This document shows positions 10,667 through 23,308 of a DNA stretch of 64,000 bases, in pieces. The notes beneath the pieces are model-generated. The model did not search any database, was not told the origin of the DNA, and was given only the letters and a program-made list of their open reading frames with translations. The position numbers and the translations under genes were made by a program. The stretch lies in NCBI RefSeq assembly GCF_040436345.1, contig NC_133232.1, forward strand, positions 28,893,315 to 28,957,314, in the 5' to 3' direction. Within the stretch, counting starts at the first letter, position 1. Every line of letters starts with the position of its first letter. This DNA comes from Pagrus major (Eukaryota > Chordata > Actinopteri > Spariformes > Sparidae).

Positions 10667-12559
10667 ACCACCGACTCCTGATCGTCCTGCTCATGGTGTT
10701 GCTCTTTGGCGTCATTATGGTCCAGTATGTTTGCCCGAGCAGATCTGAGTGCCAGATGCTCCACCAGCTGGGATCCTGGTTTAAAGACGGCGGTGCAGCT
10801 GGTGCCGGGAGCGGGGGCAAAGACATCCAAGACGGGCTCCAGAGGGATCCCTACATCGCAGAGGACGGCGCCCTGGTCCGCTTCGTCCCTCGCTTCAACT
10901 TCACCAGAGCCGATTTAAATCGCGTTGTGGACTTCAACATCAAAGGTGACGATGTGATTGTTTTTCTGCACATTCAAAAAACGGGCGGCACGACGTTTGG
11001 TCGACACCTGGTGCGAAACATCCAGCTGGAGAGGCCCTGCGAGTGTCACGCGGGTCAGAAGAAATGCACCTGTTACAGGCCAGGTAAAAAAGAGACGTGG
11101 CTCTTCTCCCGTTTCTCCACCGGCTGGAGCTGCGGGCTTCACGCAGACTGGACCGAGCTGGTCAACTGTGTCCCGTCACGCATGGACTCACTAGAGGTTC
11201 CCGAGAATCTGCCCAGGTGAGACAGGGATGCTCGGGATGGAAATCATACAAACACTATTCATGTAGTGTGTGTTAAAACATGTTTCATAATAATCCAAAA
11301 TTACGTCTTCGAATTGCTTCTTTTGTCCAACCAGCAGTCCAAGACATTTACACTTACAATGATAAATGACAAAAAGCAGTAAATCCTCACATTTAAGAAG
11401 CTTGAACCAGCAAGTGTTTGACATTTTTGCTTGAAAAATGATTGTAAAGATTCATCGATCATCCAAAAACTTTGACCAATTGATTTATGAGCTAGTTGTT
11501 GCAGCTCTATTTCTTGCCCGGTATGTACTCAGTGATACTGATGAATGTAATGTAGTGGATTACATTTCCTCAATCCTGCAAAATCACTTCTTGACCACCC
11601 AGACCAAATAATTGCAGGACTCTTCAAACCATTTTAAGGGCTTCTTGCCAAACTAATCCACTAATCTATTCTCTAAGTGTTATCACTGGTTTGAGCTGTC
11701 TTATTACAGATCTAATGTCCTCTCTCTCTCTCTCTTCAGTAGGAACTATTATTACATAACCATCTTAAGAGACCCAGTATCACGCTACCTGAGCGAGTGG
11801 CGTCACGTGCAACGTGGTGCTACATGGAAGGCCTCCCTGCATGTGTGTGATGGACGTTCACCTACACTGTCTGAGCTGCCAAGCTGCTACTCAGGAGATG
11901 ACTGGTCAGGCTGCTCCCTGCAGGAGTTCATGGACTGCCCCTACAATCTGGCCAACAACAGACAGACCCGCATGCTGGCTGATCTCAGCTTGGTGGGCTG
12001 CTACAACGGCTCTGCCATGAGCGAGGAAGAACGCTGGGCGGTGCTCTTGGAGAGCGCCAAACGTAATCTACGCGGCATGGCCTTCTTTGGCCTGACAGAG
12101 TATCAGCGTAAGACCCAGTATCTGTTCGAGCGTACCTTCAACTTGGAGTTCATCGCACCCTTCACACAGCTCAATGGCACACGCGCCTCCAGTGTTGATG
12201 TACCCTCCGAGACGCAGCGCAGAATCCTCGAGCTGAACCGATGGGACGTGGAGCTGTATGAGTACGCCCGTGACCTTTTCCTGCAGCGTTTCCAGGTGGC
12301 GAGGCAGCAGGAGCGCAGGCAGGCCAGGGAGAGGAGGCAGCAGGAGAGGAGGCGGCTCCGTGGAAGGCTCACAACGAAGCAAGGGAGGCAGCCGAAGCCC
12401 ACAGAACCACCGTGTCAGCCTGAGAGACACTCGGCAGTGACAGAGGAGCAAAGGAGGGATTCTGATGGAGACGGTGTGGAGTCAGAAATCCCAGATTGGT
12501 GGGATATGGAAGAGAACGGCACCATGGAGGATTACATGGGCAATGTGGAACAGTGGTAG
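10621..12559 (+). CDS. hs6st2: heparan-sulfate 6-O-sulfotransferase 2
   Basis: Two exons, 10621-11216 and 11740-12559, joined in phase 2, encode 471 residues; the 523-nt intron has GTGAGA and a TCTCTCTTCAG acceptor. The enzyme moves sulfate from PAPS to the 6-O position of glucosamine in heparan sulfate in the Golgi. It is a type II membrane protein: short cytoplasmic tail with an 11-serine run (codons 5-15), membrane segment about residues 18-37, then a stem and a lumenal catalytic domain. The 5'-phosphosulfate loop HIQKTGGTTFGRHL lies near residues 117-130, with the catalytic His of family members in HIQKTGG. The 3'-phosphate site RDPVSRYLSEW lies near 209-219. The tail is Gln/Arg-rich. MDEK at the start, QYVCP after the membrane segment and ASLHVCDGR favour HS6ST2 over HS6ST1 and HS6ST3. 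Synteny with mbnl3 and rap2c agrees. No frame break was seen. Confidence 0.93.
11300..11512 (-). repeat. teleost dispersed repeat, copy in the hs6st2 intron (family A)
   Basis: The copy runs from TTTTGTCCAACCAGCAGTCC to GAGCTAGTTGTTGCAGCTCT. The same family, with a GGCTGCAACTAATGATTA-type end and degenerate ATTGATTAAT strings, recurs at 18655-18870, 25665-25950, 27205-27400 and 36290-36510. Confidence 0.6.
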
Positions 12560-13684
12560 TGACACGAACAAGAAGTTGGGTGTCTTAATAATATGTGTGC
12601 CAACTTCTGCCTTGTCTGTTGTCAATGAATCCAAGTCATTTTTAATATATGCCTTCAACTAAAGTTTCTTTTTTCTCACCATGAACTGTTTTAAATGACA
12701 CCAAGTTATTTATTGATTCTGATTGTATGTTTTTGCTACGACTGACATTCGTAATGGATACATTTGACAGAAAGAAAGACTGGCCCAGGTACCTGCAGTC
12801 CTATACCTTCCAGTGATCACATGAGCCTCTGAGACTGTTCTGCTGGCATTTAAACACATCTGAACTCTTGTTATTTAGCTTCGAATGAGGGGATGTGCAT
12901 TTTTTTTCTTTGTTAAAAAAGAACAACGTTATACTTGTTTCTATAAATAATACACTACTATTTGTGGTTAACAATCTATATGTTTGCCAAATTGTTGTAT
13001 TGTCTGAAATGCGTACATTTTAAAATGTACCTGTGATTTTCAGTGTCTTTTGAGTAACAGAAACGGAGAATGGAGTAGATACCTCAATGTGTAGCATTAA
13101 CTGCTAATGTTGTAAAATTACTGAATGTGTCCCAAGTTTCAGTTTTTATATAAAAGTGCTTTTACATTCACTGTACTATTGATCTATCCTTGCCATACTG
13201 AGATATCTTATTTTTGTGTCTGACGTCCCTTTGTCTGATCACGTGCACAAAAGACTGCAAGTTTTTGTGTTGCACTTGCAAACCTCTGGCACACCAGCAG
13301 GGAGCGCTGAAGTAATTTTGACAAAAAAAAACCTAAATTCCTGAGTGGAGATACTGAGGTGGTAGTTGACCTCCCAGTTAATTCTTGAATTTGGTTGGAT
13401 AGGATTTGAACCATTTTCTGTGTGATCCTTGGCGGATTTATTAATGGGATCAGCTGTGACAGCTGCTCCTAAATTTTGAAGAATGATTTAGCAACACACT
13501 GAAAATGCTCAAGACTTGATGGAGATTATTGGATTGCTAAAAGGAGGGATTACTTCTCTGTCAGTACACTTGCATTGGCAGAAATTGTTGAGGGATGAGA
13601 ACATCTGCTGAGTATATGAGTTTATATATGTAGTTATATAGACAGTCAAGCTTTAGTGTAGCCTATATCTAAATTTGGATTAAC
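12560..13684 (+). other. hs6st2: hs6st2 3' UTR and downstream spacer
   Basis: The interval after the TAG at 12557-12559 is AT-rich and has no open frame worth calling. I did not find a canonical AATAAA close by, so the 3' end is not placed. Confidence 0.5.
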
Positions 13685-14155
13685 TAGGGCTGGGCAATAT
13701 GTACGATATGTATAGTTATGGTGTTATGCGACTATATTGTCTTGGATATCGTTGTACCCTGATATGGCATAACTGCTGTCTTTTCCTGGTTTTAAAGACT
13801 GCATTACAGTAATAAGTTGTAATTTTCTGAATTTAGCAGACTGTTCAACTTGTTCTAATACTTGTCTTAACCCAATTAGTCATTATATCCACATTACGGA
13901 TGATTATTGATCAGAAAACGTGTTGTTTTAGGATTTTGTTAAAGTACCAATAGTCATCTTTACAATATTGTTGCAATATCAATATCGAAGCGGGGCCTAT
14001 TTGGATAAAAATATTTGATATTTGATTTTTCCCCACAGTGTGCAGTGCTTTTGAGAAGATTTAAACATATTATGGTTTATATTCTATGTTGTGAAATGGC
14101 CTAAAACTATTGTGATATTATTTTAAGCCCATACCGCCCAGTCCCAGATTCAACT
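13685..14155 (+). repeat. dispersed repeat with GGGCTGGGCAATAT start (family D, copy 1)
   Basis: It begins GGGCTGGGCAATATG and contains repeated ATATCG/GATATT words, CTTTTCCTGGTTTTAAAG, CTGCATTACAGT and GATATTTGATTTTT, in the same order as the copy at 19590-20150. It is a decayed interspersed repeat without coding potential. Confidence 0.65.
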
Positions 14156-14237
14156 ATGAAAAACCTGAATCCTGTCTTTAATTTTTGCCTTTTTTCAAAT
14201 GTATAAAAGGTAAAAAACCTGCAAGCACTTTACAATA

Positions 14238-14450
14238 AGTAACTAATGATTAAGTAATTAGTAACTAATGAGTCTATATGCAGTAACCACTCAATGTGAT
14301 GTCTCACGTTACTCGAAGGTGCACAAAAAGAGTAACTAATGATAAAGTAATTACTAACTAATGAGTCTTTATTGGGTAATGATTCAGTATATTTCACTTT
14401 ACCTGAAGCTGCACAAAAAGAGTAACTTATTATTCAGTAATTAGAAAATC
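14238..14450 (+). repeat. ~92-bp tandem repeat, about 2.3 copies
   Basis: AGTAACTAATGATTAAGTAA at 14238, AGTAACTAATGATAAAGTAA at 14331 and AGTAACTTATTATTCAGTAA at 14421 start successive units. The shared string GCACAAAAAGAGTAACT closes each unit. Confidence 0.75.
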
Positions 14451-14639
14451 ACAAGTTACCTCGAGTTTATGCCACTCAGCAACTAGTTCATGTTTAATCA
14501 AGATAAAGATGGATAAAATCTGGTGTTTTGTTTTGTTTTATCTAACGTAAATCTGTCAAAAATGTCATCCTTCAGGTTCGCTTAATCATGAGTCATCTGT
14601 TGCCAGGGAAGCTTTTCATCCGTCCTCCATGTCTGCGCG

Positions 14640-15209
14640 CGTATTGGCTGAAACGTCCCCTACCTGCTCGGTATTAATGGCAGCCTACCTTGATACCTGC
14701 CGTGCTTTTTAGTCGTGACTTTGATCCAACACACACACACACAATGGTAACAATGTTACCTAATAATAAACGAAAGCAAACACGCGCACACACGCACACA
14801 CTCTCTCTCTCCCTCTCTCTCCCAACTCCTCCCTCACCATTTTGCCCTCCCTCTGATTTTTTTTTTTTTTCAAATCTGTTATTCTGCTGTGTGTTCAGTC
14901 TGTGTTGCAGCTAACATTTCAGCTGCCAGACAAACCCCGCTTCTTTCTTTCTTTCTGTCCCTCTTTCTTTCTTTCTCTCCGCGGCAGTGACGCGTTTTTA
15001 TTTTTTTCTCTTTACGCGCGTCGGTTTCATTATATCTAGCTGTCGATAACGCGCTTTTTTTCTCCTTCTTATCAGCCTTTTCACTTCCAGGTGATACAGG
15101 CTGTATATCAGCCTGAAGAACGGCGTCTGCGTGGAAAATAACCAAACAATTAAACATTTTAAACGACGCCAATTTAGAGGGAAGACGTCCGAGTCTGGAC
15201 CATAAACAG
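14640..15209 (+). promoter_or_regulatory. mbnl3: probable mbnl3 promoter and first noncoding exon
   Basis: An inverted CCAAT box (ATTGG, 14643-14647) sits in a CpG-bearing stretch, followed by pyrimidine-rich tracts. The sequence ends in AAACAG at 15209, followed by GTAAGA, a strong donor. No other gene lies between here and the mbnl3 coding start and transcription would be in the right direction, so I infer a 5' UTR exon. The start site is not fixed. Confidence 0.4.
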
Positions 15210-18200
15210 GTAAGAGGCTGAGCTCGTCTGGCGCAGTTGAGTTTGCAGCAATATGAATGCTGCCTAGTTTTTATATTTAATCCATGCTGCAGTCATTTTA
15301 GTGCCTGTTGCGTGGAAGCACATCGCTGCTTTGTTATTGTTGAACACGGGCGTGATTGTGGTGCTGCACTACAGGCACAGCGGTCATAACATTCACATTG
15401 GAGAGCTGCTCTGCATGGATACAGATAATCATGCTGTAGTGTTGGATCTGCACACAAGGGCTTGGCTGAGTGCAACATGCAGGGTTTGTATTGGAAGTCT
15501 GTTCAGCCGCCTGTGTTTCAAGTGCAAGTTGGTAAAAAAAATCAATGTGGGATCACTTCCTGAGGATCTCTCTTCCCTGCGTTTTATTTTATTACAGTGG
15601 GTAGAGGTGAGAGCCTCTGCAGGTTGCTTCCTGGTTTTCTGCAGCCTCCATGCATGCATGCAGTGCAGGGATTCTTGTCCTTGTTTACCCTTTAAGGGGT
15701 CACACACTCATGCCACCATGGCATACTGTGTTGTCACTCATTGCCTACACACTCCCAGTGGTTGTAATGCCATCACCTTTGCACATTTAACAATAGAGCC
15801 TGTCAAGACAAGTTCCCCTTCCCTCTGGTGTGTGGACTATGCACCAGTCAAGCTAGTTTTTTGTTTTTTTTGGCCTAATATAAACACTGGGAAATGGACA
15901 AACACGATCACGCAACCCACGTAACCTGTTTTCATTTCCCCCTCACGCACCGTCACGTTGACTGACTTTGATGCTCCATCTTTTATGGTGCAAATAAAAT
16001 CATTCAACGAAAATGTTATGTCAACAATACGTTATTGATTCAGCTATAATAGCTGCAGTTTCTCCACACAGTTAACTTTCATTATGTCACTACAGGGATG
16101 TGAAACCAGCATTATGGTGAGGAAAATTAAAGCTTGGGGGCCTTCACTGTATCCAGTCTAGTTTCTGAGTCAAAACTTTAAAGCTAAACTGCATCATTTC
16201 AAGTATTTCATGCTTCGTGGAGACTGTGTTGTCCGGTATGATGGGATAGGCTTGTAGTATGTTTGTTTGAATGGTGAACTGTGGTGCTTTAATGAGCTGA
16301 ACGGATTACTGATACTTAACCTAATTACTTTGCTCCGTCCCTCCAGGCGGCTGGCTTTCACTCTCATTGTGATTTATGGATCTTCCACCTTGTGCTTTTT
16401 AATCAATCACCTGGTCACCGGCTTTGTCCTGTTCTGCAGTCGTCCTCGTCACTGCTCTAAAAAGAGCTGTCTCTTTACACACAGATCATGTAGAGTTGTT
16501 TTCATAGCTCCAGTAGTTGACACACAGCTACCTTTGTCTCTAAAAATGGAATTCACCAAGCTTTTAGGAAAAAGGGAAACTCCAGCTTAAAAAAAAATAT
16601 AAAAACTCCCACAGGAAACTCTCTGATTCTCTTGTGAAACCAAAATGACAAACACATACGGGCCAAAGTGTCCAACGTATACTTGTTAAAATCCCTCACT
16701 GGCTTTCCCCAGGCAGTGAAACACAAGTCGGTAGTTTTATGAGCTTTTTCTTCTCCCTGTCAACCTGCTGCATTATCTGAAAACACTTTAATTTCCCCAT
16801 TTTGCATATTTACTGAACGCCCAATTCAAATCTGTCAACTGCACATTTAAAGCAGGCACGCTTCTTCCTCAGAAAATGTTACCTGTACTATTTTTTAAAT
16901 ACTTTTGGTCTTTTTGCTTTACACTTTACATTCCCATTTAACACATTTACCCAATGCTCTTAATCTAGAGTGATTCATAATAAGTTAAACAATAGAGCAA
17001 GCTTAAATTTCTACATAGACACTACAACACCTTTCAGTGATTAAAGTTCAGCTAAATCTTTACCTCTTTATAGCCTTTACTTCAATTTACACCTGATCAA
17101 CACTTAAAACTAACCAGCATTAATAAATGGTACATTTTTAGTTAATTTAAGTGAGAGATAATAGTTATTTAACTGTTAACAAACAGTAAAATGTCGCTCG
17201 AACTAAAGGGAGAGACCGTAGGGCCAGGTATCGTTAAAAAAAACGCTACTAATACCTTGACTCTCGTTTTACAGGCTCCTGAACGATCCTTTTTCGATAC
17301 CGATTTTATGAAATCTGTTTCAAAAAAAGAGCAACGTCTGGACGTGACCTTGTGTTTATCCTGCATGCCTTGAGACAGCCAATCACCAGCACTACTAGAT
17401 CTTGGCACGACAAGCATGCTGCACGCTTATTGGTTCACTGACACCGATGAGATTAACTCCTAAGCGACAGAAAAATCGATCGTATTGAGGCAATTTGGTT
17501 GGTGCCATTAAAGTATCGATGTTCAATATAGCCAGCCCCTCTTGTCCATGAACATTTCTGCCTGAGTCAAAGAAATAGATTTTCATTAGGCAATCGTAAC
17601 AAAAAACAGAGACAACAACTCCTGTGATCAAACACTACTTTTGTTTTTGTCTTTTGTTTTGGCTATGAGACTTCTAGTGTCCGACTTTGTTCCTAACTCT
17701 CTGACGCATTCCCAGAAGTTATAGCAACAAAGGTCTAGTTGTTTTTTAATGTAAAAATGTTGCATATTATATCTTTATCTTTGACTTCAATCAGCACTCA
17801 CACTTAAATAAACAATTCAGCTTAAATTAAACTGTCAATTTAATGTCTACACATGCAGTAATTATTTTTCGACTGCCACTTCAACTTCCTTCAGCACGTC
17901 AACTGTTTTCAAGTGCAGATTTTTATTCATACATTTTATTCAGAAACTCTACCCTTTTCTATTTCTATAATGTTTTTGTTCTGCTGTATCAGCCTCCGAC
18001 ATTTACATTCCCATTAAAAACATATACCCTCTTATAAATATTCACCTGCCTGGACTGTGATTATGCAAAAGACAGAAGGCAGAAGGAAACTCGTAAGAGC
18101 AGAAACAACAATAAGGCGTTTTTTATTTTTCTCACAAGTGTTAATGTGTCACCTTGCCTTCCACTGAATACATGCCTGGCTCCTCACAGTTGTATTGGTA

Positions 18201-18654
18201 TATGGCTATCTGTTAGCGCGAGCAGATAAGGTGCAGGGCTGTCTGTCGAGGTGGCACCCAGCCTACACACAAGCCATAATGCAGACGTCAGAGCTCCGGT
18301 GAAGGTTACACTGCCGGTAGCCCTTTGGTGCACTGTGTTTGATGAGGGACGCAGTGCGCCGGAGTCAACAGCAGCCACCCCCATCTGTCCTCCTTATACC
18401 CCCCTCCATCCTGTTCCACCTACACGTTGACCCCCACCTACTGACTGCCGGAGCCCCTCTTCTCACTGCAGACACCTGGAGGACAGGCAGCAGCATAATG
18501 ACTGTTATAACTGGGACGCTCTATATTTATTCACCATGCCGCATCCCTGAAAACGATTGTTTATGCTGCATCGTAAAGGTCGGACAAGTTCAGTGGAACA
18601 AAATTATTTCTGTTCTCTTCATTACAGATTTCTGATTACAATGTGGGAATAGAG

Positions 18655-18870
18655 TTGGTAGTTCAGATGTTTATTAGAGCCAAAACTATTAGTCAATTTA
18701 AAGATCAGTTAACAAACAGAAATTAATCAGTAACTATTTTGATAATCACTTCAGGTTTCAGGAGGACTTTCTGCTTGTGTTTTTCATAAATGATATTACA
18801 TTTCATATATTTTGGTTGGACAAAACAAGCAATTTGAAAATGTCAAATGTTGAATCAACTGCAGATTAAG
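18655..18870 (+). repeat. teleost dispersed repeat, family A copy
   Basis: ACTATTAGTCAATTTAAAG, TTAATCAGTAACTATTTTGA and TTTTGGTTGGACAAAACAAG occur in the order seen in the 25665-25950 copy. Decayed; noncoding. Confidence 0.55.
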
Positions 18871-19589
18871 CGATATTGAAAACAACCATCACTTGCACCC
18901 ATATTGTGTACATTAGAAGGTTAAACTTGTTTATTTGCTATCCTAGCAGCATAGCTAATGCTTATTTTCATGCTCTCTTATGTGTGTTTTGTTTTTACTC
19001 AAGAGCTTTAACCCATTCATCGGTGTTGCGAGGGACAACACTGACACAGTTGTGGTGTGTGGGCAGCACCTGCACAATAATGCAGCCTCGAGCATGTAGC
19101 ATCAAGCCCTTGTCTTTCCAGCAGAGCTCTTGATCAGTGTTTATGCTCGTGTATCTTTTGGCCTCCTCATGTTTTAGCTCAGCTGTGGTAGGTCGTGTTG
19201 TGCAGTATTGCAGAGAGAGGGAGAGAGAAAGAGCTCAATCTCTTAAGTAACACTGCTGATTTGGGCGTAAAACATCTAATAAAGTACATACTTTGCTTTA
19301 CACAGACAATTCATGTGGCTGTCTTTGTTGGGTTGCTTTCAAGATTGTGACATCTTTCAGACTCAGACGTCTGTATGTTTTAATCTTCAACCCTGAAGTT
19401 CTGCATCTTACAGACAGCAAAGTACTGTTGGATTAACTCTTGTGGTTACATCAGTCTTCTGCTGTTGTTAAATTATTCATAGATGAATGTGCAGATTAGT
19501 CCCACGGTGTACTCACACAGTGGAGTCAATCAAAACTCTTGGTAGGCTGACTGCTATTGAGCCAAGCTAGCGCTGTGGCTTTATGAGGG

Positions 19590-20150
19590 CTGAGCTATAT
19601 ATCGATATTATGTCATTATCATGATATGACACTATATATATCGTCTTTGATTTTGCATATTGTTATATCATGACATGGCATAAGTGTTGTCTTTTCCTGG
19701 TTTTAAACAAGGAACCTAAAAAATAAGGAAAGGTCATTACATCACCAGAAGTCATACGATGTAGATATATTGGGTTTCACTGTGTTTCTCCATACATCTC
19801 CCATTGACTTCAATAGCTGTCACCACAGTCTCGCCCACAGCAAGGTTCGGTGACGTAGTGACCCCTCCTTGTTTTTTAGGTTACCTTGGTTTTAAAGGCT
19901 GCATTACAGTGAAGTGACTTACTCCACATTACTGATGATTATTTATCAAAAATCACATTGAGTTAATATTTTGTGAAACTACCAATAGCCCACAATAATG
20001 TCGCAGTATCATTATCGAGGCAGTTGGTCAAAAATATTGTGATATTTGATTTTGTTTCCCAGCCTGAGAAAGTGCTTTTGATGAGATTTCAGATATCGAC
20101 ATATATATCATGTATCGTGATATAACCTGAAAAATATCGGCTGTATGGGC
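19590..20150 (+). repeat. dispersed repeat, family D copy 2, interrupted by a MITE
   Basis: It starts GGGCTGAGCTATATATCG and shares CTTTTCCTGGTTTTAAA, GGCTGCATTACAGT, TGATGATTATT and GATATTTGATTTTG with 13685-14155, same orientation. It is split by the element at 19708-19888. Confidence 0.65.
19708..19888. mobile_element. 181-bp hAT-type MITE with 8-bp target duplication
   Basis: The left end CAAGGAACCTAAAAAATAAG and the right end, reverse complemented CAAGGTAACCTAAAAAACAAG-like, match over about 34 bases with few differences. Both sides carry a perfect 8-bp direct repeat GTTTTAAA (19700-19707 and 19889-19896). The uninterrupted family D copy 1 has a single GTTTTAAA at the matching place, which shows the empty site. 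Eight-bp duplications and CA(A/G)GG termini indicate hAT. Confidence 0.85.
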
Positions 20151-20164
20151 GGCGATGTCAGTCT

Positions 20165-20450
20165 GACGGTCTGCCGCTCCACTTTGACTGAAATAGCTCA
20201 ACAACTACTGGGTGGATTTCCGTTAAATTTTGTACATACATTCATGGTCGTGTCACAATGTCAATTTTTTCCAATATCATCACCACGTCAAAATTGATAT
20301 TTGTCCAATACTTTGGTTAATGGTCGCATGCTAACACGCTAAGCTAACATGCTAATCATGCTGACTTTAATATTTAGCCTAAAGCGCTGAAGCTTCAGCT
20401 TCACAGAGCTGCTGGCATGGCTGTGGACTGTTCATCTGTCCTTTTCCACC
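20165..20450 (+). repeat. common fish interspersed repeat (CTGAAATAGCTCAACAACTA type)
   Basis: Contains ACTGAAATAGCTCAACAACT, TTTTGTACATACATTCATGG, GCTAACACGCTAAGCTAACA and CACAGAGCTGCTGGCATGGC in the order I know from a repeat very frequent in perciform fish. Noncoding. Confidence 0.65.
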
Positions 20451-22539
20451 ATGTTGCTACATTTCTACACTGCAGAATAAATTAGTTTCACCCACTTATG
20501 AGTTACTCATTGCTGAAACTTATATGTCTGATTGTCAGATCTGCTAGCTTACTAAAAGCTCTCAGGCTGTTCTCTCTGTTCATGAACATGTTGTAACAAA
20601 CACACCCCCCCCCCCAAGTAGGCATGCCACATTTTAACTACTTGCACATTATGCCATGGCATGATTTCTCTATTTTTAACCGCCCCCATTGTCTTCCAGT
20701 ATGTGTATAGGCCCTGATAGAGGCCAAAGGGAAAGCTAGCAAGGTAAGGCTTGGTAACAGAGTTGGAAAGCAACAGCAGTTATGTATAAGTAAATGAAAG
20801 GTCATTACTGTGTATATTCGAAGGTACAGGGTGCAGTATAAACCAGAATGGCTTTGGAGGAGAGCCAGTACTGCTGTGTCGCTTTCCAAGAACGACTCTA
20901 ATGGCAACTGTGCGCCATTTGGTGTCTGGTGTGGCGAGAGCGAGCAGAGGAAGTGTGGAGTGTTGCTGAGGAGCATTTTGATGATGCGGGTTTTGTTGGG
21001 ATTGCTGAGCTGCGTCGTCAGGGTGGTGCGTAAGCAAAGGGCGCTTGACACTGATGTGGACCTGAATGCAGGACAGGCAAAGCTGCAGGAGGAGTGCTTG
21101 TGTTGTACCCCCTGAGAAAAGTTTCAATCGATCTGTAGGTAGGCTGGGAGGAAGAGGAGGAGGCACAGACAAGCATAATGGTTAAGCAAGCAAAGCAGTT
21201 GCTGTACCTGCTCATCCCTCATCCTGCCTGTCCTTTTTTTTTTTTTTTGGGCTGGGATGTGTCTTTGTTCTTGTGTTTGAAGGTGGGTGTATCAATTCAG
21301 TTCCCACCTCCCCCTTATCCCTCCTTCTCCCACTCCACTGCGGTGTTCTCCTTCTGGGCTGTCTATCTGCATGCACACACACACTCACACACTCTCGTTC
21401 CCTCACACTCTCCCCCCCGTCGGTTCCTCCGTCTGTGTCTGCCGCCATCAGACACAGGGACCGATAATATCTGCTCCAACCCCCCTCTCCTCCTCCTATT
21501 TTTTTTTGTACTCCTCCTTTTCCTGCATCTCGCCTATTGTTGATTCACTTTGTGCATTAATGCCCTTGTGTTTCATACAGGACAGCCTTCATTACTCTTC
21601 AGTCCAAAAAATGCTGTTTGAACTTCTTGCCTTTCCCTGGGAAGCTATATTGTAGTTTCTCTCCTGTGTGTTTCTTTATTGAGCCACCTCAGTTGATTGT
21701 CATCTGTATTCAGTTAGTGTCCGGACACGTCACTCTGCTCCACAGCACAGCAGGGCTCGGCTGCATGCATCCTCCCTGCATCACACTGCGGTGTGTTTGA
21801 AGACGAATAACTTGCTGCTCCGCGCCTGTGAGGGGACACAGCTAGTTGGAGTCAGCTCAGAGTTTGAACATTAGCATGTGGCTCAGCCATGACTGTGCTG
21901 TACCAGTGAAAAAATCCTGGGAGGAACAAGGACGGGCTCTGTGGAGGGAGGAGCCGCTGTGGAAAACGCCCTGTCATTGGCTGATGATGTGCTCTGCGTG
22001 CCTGTAAAAGTCTGTCCGATTGGGCTGGAGCCTCGCATTGAGCACAGCAGCTGCAGTTGTGAAGAACTGCCCCCCCCCCTCTGTCTCTCTTTTTCCTACT
22101 TCTTCTTCCCTTCACATTAATAACTGTCTGGGAATCATCGACCACATGTGCTGATCTCAAGGACACTCCTTTCCACAGTGTATGTCAAGTTAGTCAATTA
22201 CTTTCTGCTCCGTGGAGATCAGGGGAGTCGAAGTGACGTCTCTGTCCTGCCTGCAATCTCCCTCCATCCCCTCTCTTCCTCTCTCTCTCTCTCTCTTGTA
22301 TCACTTAATCAAGACATAGCTTGCCCTTTCCTGTTCATTGCTGCCTCCCTCCCTCCCGTATCGCTCTGTTCCCCTATTTGTTTGTCCTCGCTTTCCCTTC
22401 CACCCTCCTCCTGCCTCGTGGTCCTCATCACCCTCCGTTTAAACAAGATCTTCACGAGGTTGTAGCTTTGCATTTTCTCTCCAAGCGGCTGCTGTTTCGC
22501 TGATGCTCTGAATTAACGTTTGCCTTTCTGTTTTTACAG

Positions 22540-23308
22540 CAAGCAAGGACATGCAGAAGAGAGGTCAGTGAGGAGGATGACAACAGAAGAAACGACGACG
22601 GTGAGAGAGGGATGAGAAAGAGACTGAAATAAGAGGAGGAAGTGGAACTCCAAAGTGCCTACTGTGAGGTGTTGTCCACTGCTGGATGAGAGCAGGACGG
22701 GGCTTGCTGTGTGTTTGGCCTTGAATGGAGGCTGTATTTTATCCTGACAGCCACAGAGTCATCCATCCCACGTTGCCGAGCTGCAGTCCTCACATAGCCT
22801 GAGCTGAGCCGCCACCTCGTCTCATCAGGGCAAGGACACCATCCCTATAAGGTTCTGCTTTTTGTTCCACTACAGCGTCCACCCCAGCCTTGGCCATGTT
22901 GACGTGAATGTAACAGCTACTTACGGCGGGCGTCAGTCGATTCAGGTGAAGGCTCAGACGCTCGGTGACATATCCAAGCATGCCAGAGTGATGTCCTCAG
23001 AGTAGTTATTTTTTTTCTTCTTTGAGACAGAGCTGGACTCTGCTCACAGTCGGCCCCCCGCTATCTCACCCCAGTGAAACTTCAGCTGCCACTTTTCCCA
23101 GGAAGAACTAATAAACATCCCCTAAAATACACCAACCAAAACGGACTCGCTGCCCTTTTTTGCGCTGAGGAAAAATATTTTTGCTTCTGTTTTTCTGGGT
23201 GTTTTTGCCGGGGACTTTTTTTCCTTGCATCACTATTACTCACCCTTGCTCTCATCAGACAGTTTTCCGTCCGTCTGACTACACCGCCGCTCAGTGTGTT
23301 CGACTCCG
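22540..23308 (+). other. mbnl3: mbnl3 5' UTR exon segment upstream of the start codon
   Basis: A good acceptor (CTGTTTTTACAG) ends at 22539, and no acceptor-donor pair interrupts the sequence until the coding start at 23309. This is taken as the untranslated part of the exon that continues to 23482. Several upstream ATGs are present, which could damp translation. Confidence 0.55.

Larger units (their letters stand above)
15210..22539 (+). other. mbnl3: mbnl3 intron 1 (noncoding, repeat-bearing)
   Basis: This runs from the donor at 15210 to the acceptor TTTTTACAG ending at 22539. It contains the repeats listed separately, CA and CT tracts (21361-21420, 22270-22300) and several long but unsupported open frames. 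Around 21960-22035 is a short CpG-bearing stretch with two inverted CCAAT boxes (ATTGG at 21976-21980 and 22019-22023), which could be an alternative promoter (weak). Confidence 0.4.

Noticed and set aside
12068-12451. 127-residue minus-strand frame over hs6st2 exon 2
   Set aside because: It is the antisense shadow of a strongly conserved coding exon; Leu-rich composition is explained by the sense codons.
15301-15924. 207-residue open frame
   Set aside because: It lies in mbnl3 intron 1 directly after a splice donor, has no ATG at its beginning, is rich in Cys/His/Leu as random frames are, and shows no family resemblance.
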